A DNA stretch of 64,000 bases. It comes from a virus. Positions 47,160-58,400 of this stretch are shown piece after piece (within the stretch, counting starts at the first letter, position 1; every line of letters begins with the position of its first letter). The notes below the pieces were generated by a model, which saw only the letters and a list, made by a program, of their open reading frames with translations, searched no databases and was not told the DNA's origin. A program made the translations under genes and the position numbers. Location: positions 1 through 64,000 of the IMG/VR virus record IMGVR_UViG_3300005518_000017. One strand, written 5' to 3'.

Positions 47160-47978
47160 ATGGCACTCAACGACACATCTCTTTTCGTCGAAATGGCAAA
47201 ATTGCCCGCGACATTCAAAGGCACCCCTCAGCAATTTGCCGATATTTTGGTTCGACGGATGAAAATTGTTTCGCCCACTGGCGTATCATTTATTTTTACC
47301 GGGGATACCGAGCCGACGCTTGACGCCGGACCGTGGCTTCGCAATGGCACCCAGTGGTGGGTGTTCGACGAAGCCACAAAAAGATACATTCCTCTCGATA
47401 TCTCTGCTTCGGAAACGCAATGGTTTCAGGTCGGTGCTTCGACCCCGGCTACCGGCGACCCCCCGGTGTGGCTTCGGACAATCAAAGATCAAACCGAGGC
47501 TGATCCTTCGATTGGCAGTCCGGTATCGTGGCATGTTTTCGATGGAGTAAATTGGATTCCATTCAACAGCATCGTGACCTCCGGTCCTACCGCCTCGCGG
47601 CCCTTAAGTCCGGTCGCCTTGCAGCAGTTTTACGATACTACTATTTCATGCCTGATTTGGTTTGAACGCAGCCTGTGGAGGACAGTTTCAGGCGTTCCGG
47701 GGGATGTAAAATCGGTTGCTTTTCCTACCCTTACCGAAGCCCTGACGGCCAACCCCGGATGGGAAGTGCTCGGTAACTCGAATCAGAATCTACGAGGCCG
47801 GTATATTGTGCAGGCAACCAAGGATGCAGGCGCTACCCCAGAAACGGTTTTGAATGTGAATATCGGCGTGCCAGAACGCGCAGCTTTCGAGATTTTTGGC
47901 GAAGACGTTCATGTTTTGGATTCCTCGGTGGTCGTGTATCCCCCAACACTGGCCTTGTGGACGCTGACTAAGCTTTAA
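47160..47978 (+). CDS. virion protein, unknown
   Basis: 272 residues. Beta-rich, with repeated TGDTEPTLDAGPWLRNGTQW and PPVWLRTIKDQT segments, resembling short domains attached to tail fibres. No signal peptide. Its own phage-class promoter suggests separate timing. Confidence 0.6.
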   Translation: MALNDTSLFVEMAKLPATFKGTPQQFADILVRRMKIVSPTGVSFIFTGDTEPTLDAGPWLRNGTQWWVFDEATKRYIPLDISASETQWFQVGASTPATGDPPVWLRTIKDQTEADPSIGSPVSWHVFDGVNWIPFNSIVTSGPTASRPLSPVALQQFYDTTISCLIWFERSLWRTVSGVPGDVKSVAFPTLTEALTANPGWEVLGNSNQNLRGRYIVQATKDAGATPETVLNVNIGVPERAAFEIFGEDVHVLDSSVVVYPPTLALWTLTKL

Positions 47979-47981
47979 TAC

Positions 47982-48011
47982 TCGCCAAGTAGCCGAATTT
48001 TCGGCACTAAT
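47982..48011 (+). promoter_or_regulatory. phage-class promoter, TCGCCA-N17-CACTAAT
   Basis: CACTAAT (48005..48011), 17 bases after TCGCCA (47982..47987), then 4 bases to the ATG at 48016. The -35 is weak. CCGAATTTTCGG between the boxes may be an operator palindrome. Confidence 0.45.
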
Positions 48012-48015
48012 ACAT

Positions 48016-48447
48016 ATGCCGATAGAGCTTACGCCATCGCAATTTGATTCAAAGTTCTCCCCCATTTTTGAGCACGTGTCTGCTGAAACGGGAATAGAAT
48101 TTGACCCGGATCATTTTTTCCCGGTATGGAAAAGTTTGATGTCTTCTGGAATCGCGCGCACGTGGGAAAATGACGGCTGTATTCTAGGCGCGTTATTCGC
48201 CCCGGATGTGTTCAATGGCGCGATCCGCGCATTGGTCCACTTTTGGTTTTCGCTGCCAGAAGCGCGCGGCACTGGGCGACCCAAAGAATTGCTGGATGTT
48301 TTCGAGTCAGCCGCCTCGGCTGGGAATTGTAAAAATATTTCTATCGCGAGCCACGTTATCGCCAGTCCGCACCACCTTCAAGAATTCTTTCACCGAAGAG
48401 GTTACTCCCGGAGTGAAATAGTGTTTTCTAAGCAATTGCACCTATGA
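48016..48447 (+). CDS. GNAT acetyltransferase-like protein
   Basis: 143 residues. RALVHFWFSLPEARGTGRPK (acetyl-CoA-loop-like), NCKNISIASHVI and EFFHRRGYSRSEIVFSKQ follow the order of GNAT strands 4-6 with the F/Y-RRxGY end. Small GNATs often precede internal virion protein genes in podoviruses. The substrate is unknown. Confidence 0.6.
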   Translation: MPIELTPSQFDSKFSPIFEHVSAETGIEFDPDHFFPVWKSLMSSGIARTWENDGCILGALFAPDVFNGAIRALVHFWFSLPEARGTGRPKELLDVFESAASAGNCKNISIASHVIASPHHLQEFFHRRGYSRSEIVFSKQLHL

Positions 48448-48857
48448 ATACAGTTTTTATCTACGCTTTGAATGATCCCGAAACGGGAAAAACTCGATAT
48501 ATCGGGAAGTCGAAGAACCCCCAAAAAAGGTTTTGGGATCACCTTTCGGATCAAGAACAGAATCATCGAACAAATTGGATTAAGTCTTTATGCGCGCACG
48601 GCCTTAAACCGGTTCTCCAAATTTGGGATGAAGTCCCAGAAGAATACTGGCAGCGGTGGGAGCGCGGGTATATTCAAAGTTTTCGAGAGGCCGGGTTTGA
48701 TTTAGTGAACGGGACTGACGGGGGAGATTCGGGACCTTCATTGAAGGGTATAAAACTTTCTCCAGAGCGATGCGCAAAATCTCCAGAGCATATAGCTGCG
48801 GCTCGCCTCGGTAGAATTTTATCACAAGAAAGAAAGGCGAAGGTGGGATATCTCTGA
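48444..48857 (+). CDS. GIY-YIG homing endonuclease, shorter copy
   Basis: 137 residues. VFIYALNDPETGKTRYIGKS is the GIY-YIG motif (variant YAL/YIG), followed by KRFWDHL and GYIQSFREAGFDLVNGTDGG. It aligns with the paralogue at 51886 but stops about 45 residues earlier, within the NUMOD-type tail (RILSQERKAKVGYL). Its last codons overlap the coding-like start of the next virion gene, suggesting an insertion at this site. Confidence 0.85.
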   Translation: MNTVFIYALNDPETGKTRYIGKSKNPQKRFWDHLSDQEQNHRTNWIKSLCAHGLKPVLQIWDEVPEEYWQRWERGYIQSFREAGFDLVNGTDGGDSGPSLKGIKLSPERCAKSPEHIAAARLGRILSQERKAKVGYL

Positions 48858-48909
48858 GATTTTTTCTGCGGCGGGTAATATTGCTTCGGCGGCGATCACT
48901 GCTTCCGCA

Positions 48910-49836
48910 ATGCGTGACGCCACGAATGCACAATTGGACGCTTTGGACCGGCAACGAAGTTTCGTCTATAACGAGTTGGAACCGTCGAAATTAAACGCTG
49001 CCGCTTCTTCCGCAGATGTTCAGAACGCCCAACAGCGGCTCGCGCTACAAGGAAGCACTGATCCCGCGTTGCTCGCGGCGCGCTACGCCGCACAGCAAAA
49101 AATTCTTCAAGATGTAAACACGCTCGGCACCGGGCCGGATACCGAGGTTGCCGCTGCGGCGACTAAAGAGGCTTTAGCTAGCAGCCCCGGAATGACCGAG
49201 GCAAAAAACAAATTGATCGATGCCGCGCTCCATGAATTGTCGCTTGGGGCTACTCTTCCTCCCGATGTCCAGAACCAGCTTGTTCAAACTGGGCTTGAGA
49301 AAACCGGAATGGTTACCGGCTCGGCGAGTGCGAAAGGATTTGGGGGGCACCTGCTTCGTCAGATTCTTGGCACCGCCGGAATTCAACTCCAAGCAGATCG
49401 ACAGCAGCGCGCGGCGGCGTTGACCAAATCAGCGCAGGATTTAGATTCGAGCCGCCAGCAAATCCTTCAGACTCTTTTTCCGAATTTGGCGTCAACTCAA
49501 CTTAACCGGCAGCAAGCGGCGCAATCGGCGCTGACTCAAGCCGAGGCTTTGAAACCCGCAGCCGGGCTGAGCGGGGGAGATATTGCTAACATTTGGCTCT
49601 CGCGGGTGGGCGCGACGAATCAACTCGCCCAATCCGCAGCGGATGCCGCAGGCCGAGGTGGAATTGCAGCGGCCCAAGCGTGGCAACCTGCGCTCGGTGC
49701 AGCGACCCAATTCGGGGCTTCTATGCTCCCTAGCACTGCCTCTCTCTGGGGCGGAAGTAACAGCGGGGGCGGCGGATATGGCGGTTCGGGTTTTTCAAAT
49801 AATATGACTAGCACCGGCATGTCATTACTGGGTTAA
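48910..49836 (+). CDS. internal virion/ejection-type protein, 5' end probably lost
   Basis: 308 residues from the first ATG in frame. The Ala/Gln-rich helical body (AQLDALDRQRSFVYNELEPS; later RQILGTAGIQLQADRQQRAA) is typical of DNA-ejection proteins; the tail is Gly-rich (GGSNSGGGGYGGSGF). In the same frame, about 20 more residues upstream (DISEIFSAAGNIASAAITAS) look like genuine coding but have no ATG, GTG or TTG. They abut the GIY-YIG stop, so the original start may have been destroyed. Confidence 0.7.
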   Translation: MRDATNAQLDALDRQRSFVYNELEPSKLNAAASSADVQNAQQRLALQGSTDPALLAARYAAQQKILQDVNTLGTGPDTEVAAAATKEALASSPGMTEAKNKLIDAALHELSLGATLPPDVQNQLVQTGLEKTGMVTGSASAKGFGGHLLRQILGTAGIQLQADRQQRAAALTKSAQDLDSSRQQILQTLFPNLASTQLNRQQAAQSALTQAEALKPAAGLSGGDIANIWLSRVGATNQLAQSAADAAGRGGIAAAQAWQPALGAATQFGASMLPSTASLWGGSNSGGGGYGGSGFSNNMTSTGMSLLG

Positions 49837-49842
49837 AAAAAT

Positions 49843-50412
49843 ATGGCTTGGACCGCAACCACACTTTCGCCCAAATCAACTTGGGCCACTACTCCGAGAC
49901 CCGCTTCAGCCATCCCGGCAACGGCACAGCCGGTGGGAAATCCCACCGCGAATGTTTCCGGGGCGATGCCAGCATTTTTACAGCCAATGATTTCCGGGCT
50001 TAACGCCGGTCAAGGATTTTCGGGAGCATCAAATCCGCAAGCCGCGTGGCTTCAAGCTATTTTCGGTGCGTTGACTGGTCAACCGTCTGGTGCCGATGCC
50101 TATTCACGCGTTAATTCTCCCGGCGCGCGGGCTGAAATGCTTGCTGGTATGCCTCCCGCTGGTCCCGCTATGGGCAATACTACGGCTTCAATGAATCCCG
50201 CCGATGCTTTTCAGAAAAAGGTAGCCGGGATTCAGCAGCAAAAAGCTGCGCTTGGTCCCGCCAGATTCGGGGCATATCAAAATTCTCCTCAGCAAAGGTT
50301 AGATCAAAAATTATTTGATGCTCAATTCGAGCAGTCACCAACTTCTCAATTGATTGGGCCGACTACCACTACTCCGAAGAGTCAGTGGGGCACGATAGCC
50401 AATATGTGGTAA
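49843..50412 (+). CDS. unknown virion protein
   Basis: 189 residues, low complexity, rich in Ala/Pro/Gln/Thr. It begins MAWTATTLSPKSTWATTPRP and the C-terminus repeats the pattern (TTTTPKSQWGTIANMW), so the two ends share a TTxxPKSxW motif. Small disordered proteins in this position may coat or follow the DNA during ejection. Confidence 0.55.
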   Translation: MAWTATTLSPKSTWATTPRPASAIPATAQPVGNPTANVSGAMPAFLQPMISGLNAGQGFSGASNPQAAWLQAIFGALTGQPSGADAYSRVNSPGARAEMLAGMPPAGPAMGNTTASMNPADAFQKKVAGIQQQKAALGPARFGAYQNSPQQRLDQKLFDAQFEQSPTSQLIGPTTTTPKSQWGTIANMW

Positions 50413-50425
50413 AAAAAAAAAAATT

Positions 50426-51889
50426 ATGGCAGATCAAGAAAATAGAGTTTCTCCCGGCCTTTTGGCGACAAGCAATCTTGTTACTCCTGCCGCGCCAATC
50501 GTTGAGCCACGCGCGGTAGCGGCATTGGCCGAGGCTTTTCGTGGCGGGCAATTGAATGCGAATGACGTTATCGACCGAGCGGGCGAACTTGCCCAGAAAA
50601 GAAAAAAGGCAGAGCTTCAATTGCTCGATGAGGCCGGGGGGCCGCAAGCTGCCGAGGCCCGCGCTCTCGCACAGCAAGCCGCAGTCGAAAAGAATCGTCT
50701 CGGTATCGCGCAATCACAAGCCGCGCAACCAATGGTTCCACAGACCGCCGAATTGGCGCAAGGGCAGCTTGACTATCAGCTAGCAATTCAAAAATATCCT
50801 GCGGCAGAATTTTTCACTAAGTATGCCCCCGCGATGGGGCTTGAAACTCCGATGACAGGCGACGGCAAACCAGACTACGCAAAGATGGCGCAAGTTGGCG
50901 CGCAACTCGCGACGTGGGTTACCGACAAATCTCGCGCAGAGGAAGAATTAAAAAATATCGATACTCACGTTTCAGCGGATGGGACTCAATTGATTCCAAT
51001 AACGAAGCAGGGAACCCCCGTGCCGGTATCGCACGTCAAAGAACTCCAAGACAAGTTGAAACGGCCCTTCCAGTTCATGGAACCCGGCGCTGTCATCGCA
51101 GCTAAAACACCGGTTGCACCGGTTTCAGCCGTCGCCCCCAACCGCCCAACCCAAACCCTTTTCGGTGCCGACGCCCAGCGGGCAGCAGATTTTGCGGAAA
51201 ATCAATCGGTGAGTGCTGCGCCCGTGGTGACTACTAAAACCGCTGCGCCAATGTCATCCAAACCTGAAATAGCACCCGTGGGAACACAACTTGGTGATAC
51301 TGGTTTTTCGTTGGGTTCCCCGAAGGCAAGAGACATGCAAGATAAACCTCCTACCGAGGCGCAACAGCGGGCACAATTGGCCCTTGCAAGATTTTCTCAA
51401 AGTGGCGATATGCTTAAGTCTCTAGCAGATGCTGGATATGATCCTACTACAACCACTAGTTGGATAGACGGCATGTTACCAGAAATTTTAAAAAGCGGTA
51501 ATCGTAAAACATATGACGCCGCCGTTGATGCTTGGTCCCAAGGAACTCTTAGGTTGGAGAGTGGGGCCGCTATCTCTAGACAGGAAAAATCGTGGTATGA
51601 AAAATCTTTTTTCCCACAAGTTGGAGACCCGCCCTCTGTAGTGGAATCCAAAGCCGCACTTCGGCATGATGTCGAAAAGATGACGGCTGAAATAGCGCAA
51701 GCTGGGTCCGTTCTCTCGCCGCAAAGCGTAGAGCAGACTCGGCGAATATATGCGCAAGCAGACGCTTTTGCCAAAGGAAAATCTACGACTCCAACGATAA
51801 ATTCTGGCGGTCAAAGCCCGGTATATACTCTATCCTCTGGTAAGAAGGTGCAGCGGGGTGCAGATGGACAATTTTATCAAGTGCCATGA
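50426..51889 (+). CDS. internal virion protein
   Basis: 487 residues. Long Ala/Gln/Glu helices at about 30-130 (coiled-coil-like; AQQAAVEKNRLGIAQSQAAQ), a Pro/Thr-rich linker (about 225-300) and a C-terminal helical domain (PTEAQQRAQLALARF). It ends YTLSSGKKVQRGADGQFYQV. Consistent with DNA-ejection proteins of short-tailed phages. Its stop overlaps the GIY-YIG start. Confidence 0.6.
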   Translation: MADQENRVSPGLLATSNLVTPAAPIVEPRAVAALAEAFRGGQLNANDVIDRAGELAQKRKKAELQLLDEAGGPQAAEARALAQQAAVEKNRLGIAQSQAAQPMVPQTAELAQGQLDYQLAIQKYPAAEFFTKYAPAMGLETPMTGDGKPDYAKMAQVGAQLATWVTDKSRAEEELKNIDTHVSADGTQLIPITKQGTPVPVSHVKELQDKLKRPFQFMEPGAVIAAKTPVAPVSAVAPNRPTQTLFGADAQRAADFAENQSVSAAPVVTTKTAAPMSSKPEIAPVGTQLGDTGFSLGSPKARDMQDKPPTEAQQRAQLALARFSQSGDMLKSLADAGYDPTTTTSWIDGMLPEILKSGNRKTYDAAVDAWSQGTLRLESGAAISRQEKSWYEKSFFPQVGDPPSVVESKAALRHDVEKMTAEIAQAGSVLSPQSVEQTRRIYAQADAFAKGKSTTPTINSGGQSPVYTLSSGKKVQRGADGQFYQVP

Positions 51890-52437
51890 AAACAGTTTTT
51901 ATCTACGCTTTGAACGATCCTGAAACCGGTAGAATCCGATATATAGGTAAATCCAACAATTTAAAAGAACGCATTCGTATGCATTTAAAAGACAAGAAGC
52001 ATACACATAAATGTCATTGGATTCAATCCCTTCTTGCCCGCGATCTCAAACCCCGGCTTCAAATTCTTGCTGAGGTATCCGAAGATAGATGGCAGATGTG
52101 GGAGCGGGGATATATTGAAATTTTTCGAAATGCAGGATACGATTTAGTAAACGGAACCGATGGCGGGGATGGGGTCTGTTTAACGGGACCTAAGAATCCG
52201 ATGTTTGGTAAGCATCTCTCACAAGAGCATAAAGATAAATTAAGCCGCGCGACAAAAGGTATTCCAAAATCTCCAGAGACACGATTAAAAATGAGCGTAA
52301 ATCGAAGGGGTATGAAATTTTCAGATTCTCATCGCGCCAATATACGTTTCGCGCGATTGGGAAAACCAACATCAGAAAAAACGAAGGCTAAACTTAGAGC
52401 ATATCAAGCGGCACGAAAAGCCAGTTTATGCCCTTGA
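51886..52437 (+). CDS. GIY-YIG homing endonuclease, full-length copy
   Basis: 183 residues. GIY-YIG domain 1-95 (VFIYALNDPETGRIRYIGKS, GYIEIFRNAGYDLVNGTDGG) and NUMOD-type DNA-binding repeats in the tail (GKHLSQEHKDKLSRATKGIP; KSPETRLKMS; SEKTKAKLRAYQAARK). The ATG overlaps the stop of the previous virion gene. The next virion gene starts 10 bases before its own end. Confidence 0.88.
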   Translation: MKTVFIYALNDPETGRIRYIGKSNNLKERIRMHLKDKKHTHKCHWIQSLLARDLKPRLQILAEVSEDRWQMWERGYIEIFRNAGYDLVNGTDGGDGVCLTGPKNPMFGKHLSQEHKDKLSRATKGIPKSPETRLKMSVNRRGMKFSDSHRANIRFARLGKPTSEKTKAKLRAYQAARKASLCP

Positions 52438-55400
52438 CGCCCGAAGAAATCGCTGAAGCGAATTCGCTAGAATCCGCTGCGCAACCCAAACCGTTAAATC
52501 CCATCAAGGATTTGTCGGCTCAGGAATTGGTTGACCTCACTACCAAAGACCCGGACAATTTCGATCTGGTATCAGAATTTCAGCGGAATAAGGACTTGTG
52601 GGCCGATTCTAACCTCGTCCAAAAAGTTGCAGACGCGCACAATCTGGTAAAACAGCGCGGTTTTCAATTCTCCGATCTGCCCGGTCCTAAAAAACTTCTA
52701 AAGTCTGGATTCGATGTAGTCAAGGGATTTGGAAAACAGATTTGGAATTACGCCAATGCGGCGGGCGCGGCGGTCGCAGGTCAGTTAGTTCCCGGTTCTG
52801 AAGAAGAAATGAATCGCGAAGCACAGCGGCGCGTCGCTGAAAGTTTTTCTGGAACGGAATCTGCGGTCACTGGACTCGCAGAAATGGGAAAACGCGGGAT
52901 AGAAAAAGCCGGGCGCGGGTTAGGAATTTCTAAGCCGCTTACGCAATTCACGCCGGAAGAAAAAGTTAAAGACCTTTTCGATGCTGTCGGAGCGGGCGAG
53001 ACGCAAGAAGAAATTTTAAAAGGCCACGGCGGATTCATGCAACCCGTAGGTGGAGAAGTGATCAAAGAACTTGAGCAGAAGGGAATGCCGGTTCGTCCCG
53101 AAGAAACGCAAGCCTTAGCGGCTGGCGATCCTTTTTCGTGGTATCTCTTCGGTAAGGCATTGCAACCAGTAGAAGCCGCTGGTAAAGCGGTCGCTGGCGC
53201 GCTACCGACGATCAAAGGCGCTAAGGGATTGACCGGCGCGGTAGGTGAGAGTCTGGAACAGACCGGGAAAGCGATTCAACAATCTGGCCGCGCGGCGGAA
53301 GTGGTTCCTAAAGTCGCGACTCCTGTATTGCCTGTCGCCGGTGCTGTTATCGGTGGGGCCAAATTTGGACCGGCTGGAATACTTGGTGGTCTCGCCGCCG
53401 GAAAACAAGCAGCGGGGGGTGTTGGTAAAGTCGCGGCACCAATTGCGGCGGGAGCTAAAAAATTAGGTTCGAGTTTAGAATCTCTCGGAAAACAAATCGC
53501 CGGGAGCGCGCCGATGAAATCGGCCTACGCGCAAATTGGAAAAGATATTTTAGAGGCGACGCCCGGCGCTGTAGCTTCTACCGCGAAGGGCGCGGCTTTG
53601 GATATCGGGCTTGCTGCGGCAACTAGCGAAACTCCGCAAGAAACCGGCGGAGTGGGATTAGGAACCGCACTCGGCGCGCTCGGCGGCGCAGGGCGAATCG
53701 GAAAGCGAGTAATAAGCGGCCAGATTATTGCACCTCGTGAATTCGGCGCGACTGCCGCTATTCCTTCTTCGGGACAATTTCCTACCTTGGACGCGATGCA
53801 CCAATCAGCTTTCGCCGGTGCTGAGCCGGGAGTTAAGTTGCGTTTAAACGCGATTAGAGAATTTGTCAAAGGCGCTGCGCCGGGGACCGACGTTTTTTTA
53901 GCTAAAGATGCGCCTTCATTGGAATCGGCGCTTGTGCAATCCGGCGTTTCGCCAGAACAAGCCAAGCAATGGTCCCAGCAAGAAGGAATTTTCACGCGCG
54001 ATTTACCATCCAAGGATGGAGCAACCCGCCGAGTAATCATCGCCAAAAATGTTGATTCCGCGCCTCACGAATCTTTTCACGCGATTCAAGACGTAATTGG
54101 CGAAGAGGGAAATAGACAGATTGACGATCTGGTCAAAAAAGAATACGCTGACCAGTGGGACACCGAAGGTAATAGATATGCACATCGACTCGGAATTGAT
54201 TTAAAAACCAACACATGGGAAGAGGGAATCCTCGATAAGTCCGGCTGGGGAATCGACGCGGCCAAAGAAAAACTTATCCAGACCTATGGGACCCCTAAAG
54301 CGGCGGCTGATGTTTTGCAAATGGCCGTCGAGGGGGCAAAGGAGCGTAATCCGCAAGCGAGCGAGCAACAAATTTGGCGGGATATTTTAACGCCGGAGGA
54401 AGCCAAAGCAGAAGCAGACCGATACATCGCGCGCGAACTTGCCGCCGAAAACTTCGATGCCGTTTTCAAGCACGGAGGGCCAAGATTGGAGAATCAAACT
54501 CTTCCCGGACAATTAGCCCGGCTGGCCGCAAAAATAATGGTGGGACTTGGTATCGAACCCTTAGCCGGTCGCAAGACGGAAATTGGTCAGATCGAGCCAA
54601 AGTTTAGGGTTGCAGAATCCGTTCAACAGATCGGCAAGGTAACGCCGGGTGAGACGATTGTTCCCAAAACATCTTCGACACCAACCCCACCTACGGCCCC
54701 CCTTTCACCGGAAGGCGAAATACTGCGCAATTGGATCGCTAAGAATCCAATCACCGTCCCGGATCGTGCGCGCGCGGCTTCGGCTATCGCCGACGCTGCT
54801 GAACAAGGCAAGGCGGTTCAAGTTATCTATTACGGCGCGAAGGGAGAGCCGGGAGGGTCAATAGAATCCGAAAGACCAGAACGCCGAGCCGAGATAGAAT
54901 CTCAACGGGAAGCTGAGAACAAAGACCGCCCGCTAGTGAGAAAAACTTTCACCCCGGAGCGAGTAGAGATCACCGGTAAGGGTCCTCAGATAATCGGTTG
55001 GAGTCCTGACAACTTTTTCGCTAACGCAAACAAATTGGCGGAATGGGCTTCTAAAACCGGAGTCGCGTTACCGTATGAAATCGCAGACGGAAAATTTACT
55101 GATGCTGGATGGAACTCTCTGCAAGCTGATCTGAAAACTTTCATGCAGAATCAGCGCGCCGGAGCTACAGGCTCAGGGGAAGCGTTGGTAGTCCCTAAAG
55201 AAACCCTCGCGCGCGGATTTACTCAGCCTAAAGCGGAAGGAACGCCGCAGGCGTTAGATCAAGCCCGCGCGGACATAATCAATTATCTTTTCGGGACCAA
55301 GATTCCTGAGACCACTAGCCGGGTCGCCCCCCTGCACATCGCGGGTCAGGAAATTTCGGCGGCAACGGCTCCGGGCCGAGTCGAAATACCGGTTCGTCCA

Positions 55401-58400
55401 CGGGGCGAATATACCGAGGCGCAACTGCTTAAAGCCGGTATTGTAGAGCCGAAAGGTGTGCGCGAGGTAAATCCTTTTCGCCAGCAAATAGAAAACACGG
55501 CGAAGCAAACCGGCGTTCCGGTTCCAGAATTGATTGAAGTAAGCCAAAGACTGAATCTCAACCGAATTGCGGATGCGTCGGTCGCTCCCGAAGTTCAACC
55601 AATACGGGCGAATACTTTGACCCTTGCCGCCGGTTTTCAACCGCGAGAATGGCGAGTGCAAGGCGTGCGTAACGGGACTAAGGACGAGCAGACCTTTAAA
55701 GCAGATACCGAAAACGAAGCGCGACAAATGGCTTTGGCAAACGGATTGCGGCCAACTTCAGTATCAGCGGCAGGAGAGAACGCGGCGCTGGCGTCTGGTA
55801 TGTTTCAACCCCCAAAATTGTCTAAAGAACCAGAAGCAATCAAGATAGCCGCAGTTCGGTTTCCGAACGGAAAAATTTATACCGCCGATGAAAGCCTAAC
55901 GCATGGCGGGGCGCTCCGAAAAGCTTTCAATGCTGGAGAACCTCGCACTGAAGGATATGATGTTGGATTCACCACTAATGCGGGTGAATTTTTAAGCCGA
56001 AAAGCTGCTTTTAAGCGGGCAAAAGAATTCGGACAAATCACCGGCGAAGAATACACCCCCCGGCCCGGAGAACTAGAGTCTGTAATGTTTGAGGGCGCAA
56101 AAGCCGGTCCCGCTATCAGAATGGAATCTCAATTTCAACCAAAGACCGCTCAAGAAATTGAGCAGATGTCTTCGGAAGATTTTCAAAAATGGACGCAAAC
56201 TCTCCCCGGCGGATTTACGAAATTCGCCTACGATTTAGGGCAAGGTGCGGCTGATAAGGGGCCGGAGGAAGTCGCCAAGCTGCGCGATAGTTATTCTGCG
56301 CTTCAAGATCAAGCCGCGAAACTATTACAGACCGATGTTCAAACCGCAATGACTACTTCGTTCAAGGCCCAACTTTTTCGTGAAGCTTGGGAAGCGGCAA
56401 CCGGACTGGGTTCGGGCGGCGAAATGATGCGCACTCTGCGAGCCAAATCACAAGCGCAACCGGCGAAAGAAGATTTCAAATTTCCCGAAAGGTCAGCTTC
56501 CGGCTTTAAAAAAGCATGGATTTTACCGGACGGAACGCCTGTGCAGCTTGGCGGTAAGTGGCATCACCAGTGGCTCGCAGAAAATAAAGACGTAATCGGA
56601 TTAGACGTTCCGCCGTTCGAGGGAACTGATACTGCGGGGGTGCGAGAAAAAGCTTTGCAAAAAGGATTCGTGCGAGTCAATTATACAGTCCGCAGCGGTT
56701 CTATGAATGTTGAAGCGCGCGCCGCCGATTGGCCGAATCAGAAAGAGGCGATTCGCAGCATGGTAGAAGCCAATGCGCCGGACCTTGACAATATCCACAT
56801 TTCTCTAACCAATGAAGCTGGTGATAAAGTAATTAGGTCCGAAAGTGCTAAGCTTTTTGAACTTGACGACGCGGATAAAATGAGCCGTATTCCTTTAATG
56901 GAAAATGCCGAAATTACGCCGCGAAAAGAACTGGGACCCGCTGTGGAACCAGAAGCCCTTCGCCCTCCGCCGGTCGAAGAGCCGAGCGCCGTGAAAGGCA
57001 AGGCCAAATCTATCGAAGAAACGCTCAAAAATCAAGCGCAACCTGAATTGTTTTCTGACCCCGAATTTGAATCCCGGTTAGACGAAGTTCGTAATGGTTC
57101 GCGCGCGGGAGAAACTTTCACTCCGGGCGGTAATAGTTGGCGCACGGGCGGAAAAGATTATGATATCGTGACGCTCGCGAGTGTCAATGTCCCAAAGAAA
57201 GAATTAACCGCAGACCGAGTTCGGACGGAATTGGCCCCCTATTCAGAACTGTTGAAAACTCCCGGCGTTGTTGCTGGCGTTTTTTCGTTCGAGAAAGACG
57301 GAAAGCCAATGGTTTCTATCGATCTGAACGCCGCCGTGCCGCAGGAGCACCGTGAAAATTCTGTAAATTTTGCCAAAGCCAACAATCAAATTTCCATCTG
57401 GGACGCCTCGGCAGCGGAGGAAGTCAAAACCGGCGGCACCGGCGAAACGACGCTCAAGACGCCGGAGCAAATCAACAAAATTTTGAAGCCACTGCTAGCG
57501 GGCGAGCCGGTAGATATCGAGACTGCTATAAAAAGTCAGGCGCAGCCTAAAGCGCAGGAAGATTTATTCGGCACCGAGGGTGAGCAACACAAACGCCCCT
57601 TGTCTTCTTCGGAACTGGGGGGCATGACTAATCAACAAATCAAAGAATATTACCCGGAATCGGTAATACCAAAATCACGAGAGGATCGAATTCAGTCCAA
57701 AATTACTGAGTCCCCGCTCTATAAAAAAGCGGGCGATGAGGACGCCGCAGTCAATGCGTTCGCTGATAAGCTGGTAGAATTCGCTCACTCGCGAGAAAAC
57801 GATCCCGCTTTCAAAGACGGGATGGAGTGGTATTCCGACTTCACCACCAAATTCAAAAAAGAATTCGGAAAAGATTCTCAATTGATGGCTGAGATGTTAG
57901 CCGCAACCAGCCCGCAGACCGACGTGTCAATGAATTTTCGCTACGCATTCGAGGCAGTCGAATCCATGAAAGCCGGGCGGTTCGACAAAATCATTTCTAA
58001 ATTCAATGAAGGTCTGGGGATGATGGAAGACGGCTCGTGGGAGAAATGGATAAACAAAGAAATCAAAGCCGGGCGGGTTCCCGATCCACCCGCCAAATTG
58101 ACTCCGGCTACCTTCATGGCGCATTGGGTGATGACGCATAATCTCAAGCCAATCCGGCCCAACGGTAAACTTTTTGGACTTCATTCAACCAATGTGCTTC
58201 GCGTCTTCGCTCGCCGATGGCTGGATATGAGTGTCGGACCCAAGACGAAGAACTTTGTGGCGAATCTGTTGGGTGATAGCCACGAAGCGACTATCGACTT
58301 GTGGGCAGACCGGACAATGCGCCGAATTGGATATTCTGATTTTCAAGAGCGTTGGCGTATTCTACCAAAAAATTTACATCCGGTCAGCGACAAAGATTTT

